A DNA stretch of 7,558 nucleotides from Gammaproteobacteria bacterium. Its GTDB lineage: Bacteria > Pseudomonadota > Gammaproteobacteria > Chromatiales > Chromatiaceae. The stretch covers positions 1-7,558 of the forward strand of contig JAHEHQ010000120.1 of assembly GCA_024644505.1 (NCBI GenBank), in the 5' to 3' direction. A program made the translations under genes and the position numbers. Shown one piece after another: positions 5,651 to 7,558 of the stretch. The stretch's first letter is position 1. Each line of letters begins with the position of its first letter. The notes under the pieces are model-generated. The model ran no database searches. It was given only the letters and a program-made list of their open reading frames with translations, and had not been told where the DNA came from.

Positions 5651-7359
5651 AAGCCGAACGCCAGCAGCAGCGGGTGGAGGAGCTCTGCGGTGCCTGCATC
5701 CGTGCCCTAACCGGCCAACCCGACCTGCGTTACCGCGGGCGCAGGCTGCACAAAGGCCTGAGACCCGTGCCCATTCGTACTCCGCATCTTCGCACCGACC
5801 CGGAAAAAGATGATTTCCGATCCTATCGGGGCAGTGCGGACGGCATTGCGCTTCGCCTGCAGCTAAGCAACCCCGAACTCCATAGCAGGCTGAGTCCCGT
5901 GGACAGGATTCAAGGTTTTATTTTCGAGCTTCTGGAGCAGCTACGGGTGGAATCCCTGGTTCCGGAGCGGTTTCCCGGAATGAAGCGAAATATCCGGCAT
6001 CGCTTCACCCAGTGGTCCCTGGCAGTTCATCATTCGGGCTTGACGGAAACCCACGTCGGCATCCTGATCTACACGCTTGCGCAGGTGGCCTGGGCCCGAC
6101 TGAATGACTGTCCGGTGCTGGAAGAGACCGATGGCCTGATTGAGGCCACCCGTTTCAGTCTGATGCCCGTAATCGGCAAAGAGATGGCGGGGCTCAAGCA
6201 GGCCCATGAAGATCAGGAGGTCTTCGCATGTCACGCGGGGAAGATTGCCGGCGTCATTGCCGGCATGGCAAACAGCGAGAGGGAAAAGGAACCGGGAGAG
6301 AATCCACGGGAAGAGGATCAGGAAGCGCTGTCCGAACTGGCGGCGATACTGGATTTGGATGGGGGTGATGATCCGGGTGTTATCGCCGCGGCTGCAACCG
6401 GAGAAAGCAGCGTATTCGCCGACACAGAAGCCGCTTATCGGGTTTTCACCACCCGATATGACGGGGAGGTAGAGGCAGCCTCGCTGGTGAGAAAAGACTA
6501 TCTGAAGGAACTGCGCCAAAGACTGGACAAACGCGTACAGGGTCAGGGTATCAATATCCCACGCCTGGCCCGCAGGCTATCAGCCCTGCTTTCGGCTCCA
6601 AGGGCTGATGGATGGAGTTTTGGCGAGGAGGAGGGCTATATAGATGCCCGCAGACTCAGCCAACTGGTTGCCTCTCCGGCGGAGCGGCGCCTGTTTCGTC
6701 AGGAACGATACAGGCCTCATGCCAACTGTCTGGTGAGTATTCTGATCGACTGTTCAGGATCCATGAAGGCCCATATCGAGCCCGTGGCCGTGTTGGTGGA
6801 TGTGCTGGGCCGGGCTCTGGAGCAGGCGCAGGTCAACACAGAAATACTCGGCTATACAACAGGTGCCTGGAACGGCGGCAGATGCCAGCTCGAGTGGCTG
6901 GGAAAGGGGCGTCCGCAATATCCCGGCAGGCTGAACGAACTCTGCCACATGGTATTCAAAAATGTCGACTCATCCTGGCGGCAGGCCCGCACGGACATCG
7001 CCGCTCTGTTGAAGGCGGATCTGTTTCGTGAGGGCATCGACGGCGAAGCCGTGGAATGGGCATGCCACCGCATGATTGGACGCAGTGAGGAGCGGAGAAT
7101 CCTGATCGTGATATCGGACGGCTGCCCGATGGACACCGCCACCGGCCTGGCAAACGACAGATACTATCTGGACACTCACCTCAAACAGGTGATCAATCTT
7201 CTGGAAACCAAAAGGGAAGTGGATGTTTATGGTTTGGGGGTAGGGCTCGACCTCAGCCCCTACTATACGAACTGCCTGGCCCTGGATCTGTCGGAGACGT
7301 TGAGCAACCAGGTTTTCGAGGAGATACTGCAGTTACTGGCAGGCAGACATCACCGATGA
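5647..7359 (+). CDS. cobT: CobT, von Willebrand factor A subunit of aerobic cobaltochelatase
   Basis: A 570-residue partner of CobS. CobT is the D-subunit equivalent of the chelatase and couples the AAA+ ring to CobN. The N-terminal domain (about 1-205) includes the RGxADxIALRL segment of CobT proteins, followed by a short charged linker rich in E and D (about 209-245). The C-terminal VWA domain (about 360-565) carries a complete metal-ion-dependent adhesion site: D368-x-S370-x-S372 (DCSGS), a threonine at T404 or T405 in GYTTGAW, and D491 in VISDGCP. The ending matches CobT (GRSEERRILIVISDG, then a YYLDTHLKQVI segment). It is somewhat shorter than the classical protein of about 630 residues, mainly in the acidic middle. 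The start is GTG, overlapping the cobS stop as GTGA with little Shine-Dalgarno of its own, so translation is probably coupled to cobS. Confidence 0.9.
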   Translation: MKAERQQQRVEELCGACIRALTGQPDLRYRGRRLHKGLRPVPIRTPHLRTDPEKDDFRSYRGSADGIALRLQLSNPELHSRLSPVDRIQGFIFELLEQLRVESLVPERFPGMKRNIRHRFTQWSLAVHHSGLTETHVGILIYTLAQVAWARLNDCPVLEETDGLIEATRFSLMPVIGKEMAGLKQAHEDQEVFACHAGKIAGVIAGMANSEREKEPGENPREEDQEALSELAAILDLDGGDDPGVIAAAATGESSVFADTEAAYRVFTTRYDGEVEAASLVRKDYLKELRQRLDKRVQGQGINIPRLARRLSALLSAPRADGWSFGEEEGYIDARRLSQLVASPAERRLFRQERYRPHANCLVSILIDCSGSMKAHIEPVAVLVDVLGRALEQAQVNTEILGYTTGAWNGGRCQLEWLGKGRPQYPGRLNELCHMVFKNVDSSWRQARTDIAALLKADLFREGIDGEAVEWACHRMIGRSEERRILIVISDGCPMDTATGLANDRYYLDTHLKQVINLLETKREVDVYGLGVGLDLSPYYTNCLALDLSETLSNQVFEEILQLLAGRHHR

Positions 7360-7442
7360 GTCATGAATCTTTGCATAGTGTTAACAGGCCCTAAATGCAC
7401 TTTCTCAAAGAATGCATAGCACCCGTTCCACTTCAGGTGCGT

Positions 7443-7457
7443 GGAGCACTCTGCTCC
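7443..7457. repeat. Perfect 6-bp hairpin downstream of cobT
   Basis: GGAGCA, a CTC loop, then TGCTCC form a perfect short inverted repeat 84 bases after the cobT stop. There is no T-run next to it, so it is at best a partial terminator or RNA-stabilising hairpin. The rest of 7360-7558 holds no gene I can support. Confidence 0.35.
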
Positions 7458-7558
7458 TGAGCCTGTCCCGACGCCTGTCTTGCCGACGAAGCTCCCGCTG
7501 ATTCTCGCGCTCAGGTAAAATGCGCCGGCGATCCCGAAATGACGAACGACGGATGTAC

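Noticed and set aside
7379..7394. GTTAACAGGCCC-type motif resembling some insertion-sequence termini
   Set aside because: No matching inverted copy, target duplication or transposase frame is visible in the window, so a mobile-element end cannot be supported.
7412..7501. 29-codon plus-strand ORF after cobT
   Set aside because: No convincing ribosome binding site, and a serine/arginine/leucine-rich composition typical of chance frames in GC-rich DNA.

Overview
The window looks like a chromosomal segment of a proteobacterium, most likely a gammaproteobacterium (inferred from protein style, Shine-Dalgarno use and moderate-to-high GC; no marker gene is present to prove it). It holds two divergently organised blocks separated by a LysR-type regulator.

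Left block (1-3405, + strand). A truncated N-terminal piece of a PLP enzyme of the D-cysteine desulfhydrase / ACC deaminase / cysteate sulfo-lyase family (1-132) is followed by a tight three-gene operon. Its genes are a histidinol-dehydrogenase-fold enzyme that best fits HpsN, the 2,3-dihydroxypropane-1-sulfonate (DHPS) dehydrogenase (176-1489), a DegT-type PLP aminotransferase with a TTG start (1499-2692), and an aspartate/glutamate-racemase-superfamily enzyme overlapping it by ATGA (2689-3405). Read together they suggest C3-sulfonate catabolism. HpsN would oxidise DHPS to sulfolactate; a transaminase, a racemase and a CuyA-like lyase could then handle sulfopyruvate and cysteate. The lyase is broken here, and neither a sulfolactate dehydrogenase nor a transporter is in the window, so the pathway is a hypothesis.

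Middle (3406-4681). A HypT/YjiE-like LysR regulator lies on the - strand, convergent with the sulfonate operon and divergent from the right block. The 255-base region between it and cobS holds an imperfect palindrome, a pair of direct repeats two helical turns apart and a possible -10 box. It shows no cobalamin-riboswitch B12 box.

Right block (4682-7359, + strand). cobS and cobT, overlapping by GTGA, encode the AAA+ ATPase and von Willebrand factor A subunits that partner the CobN subunit of aerobic cobaltochelatase. CobN is not in the window. The final 199 bases contain a small hairpin and no gene I can support.
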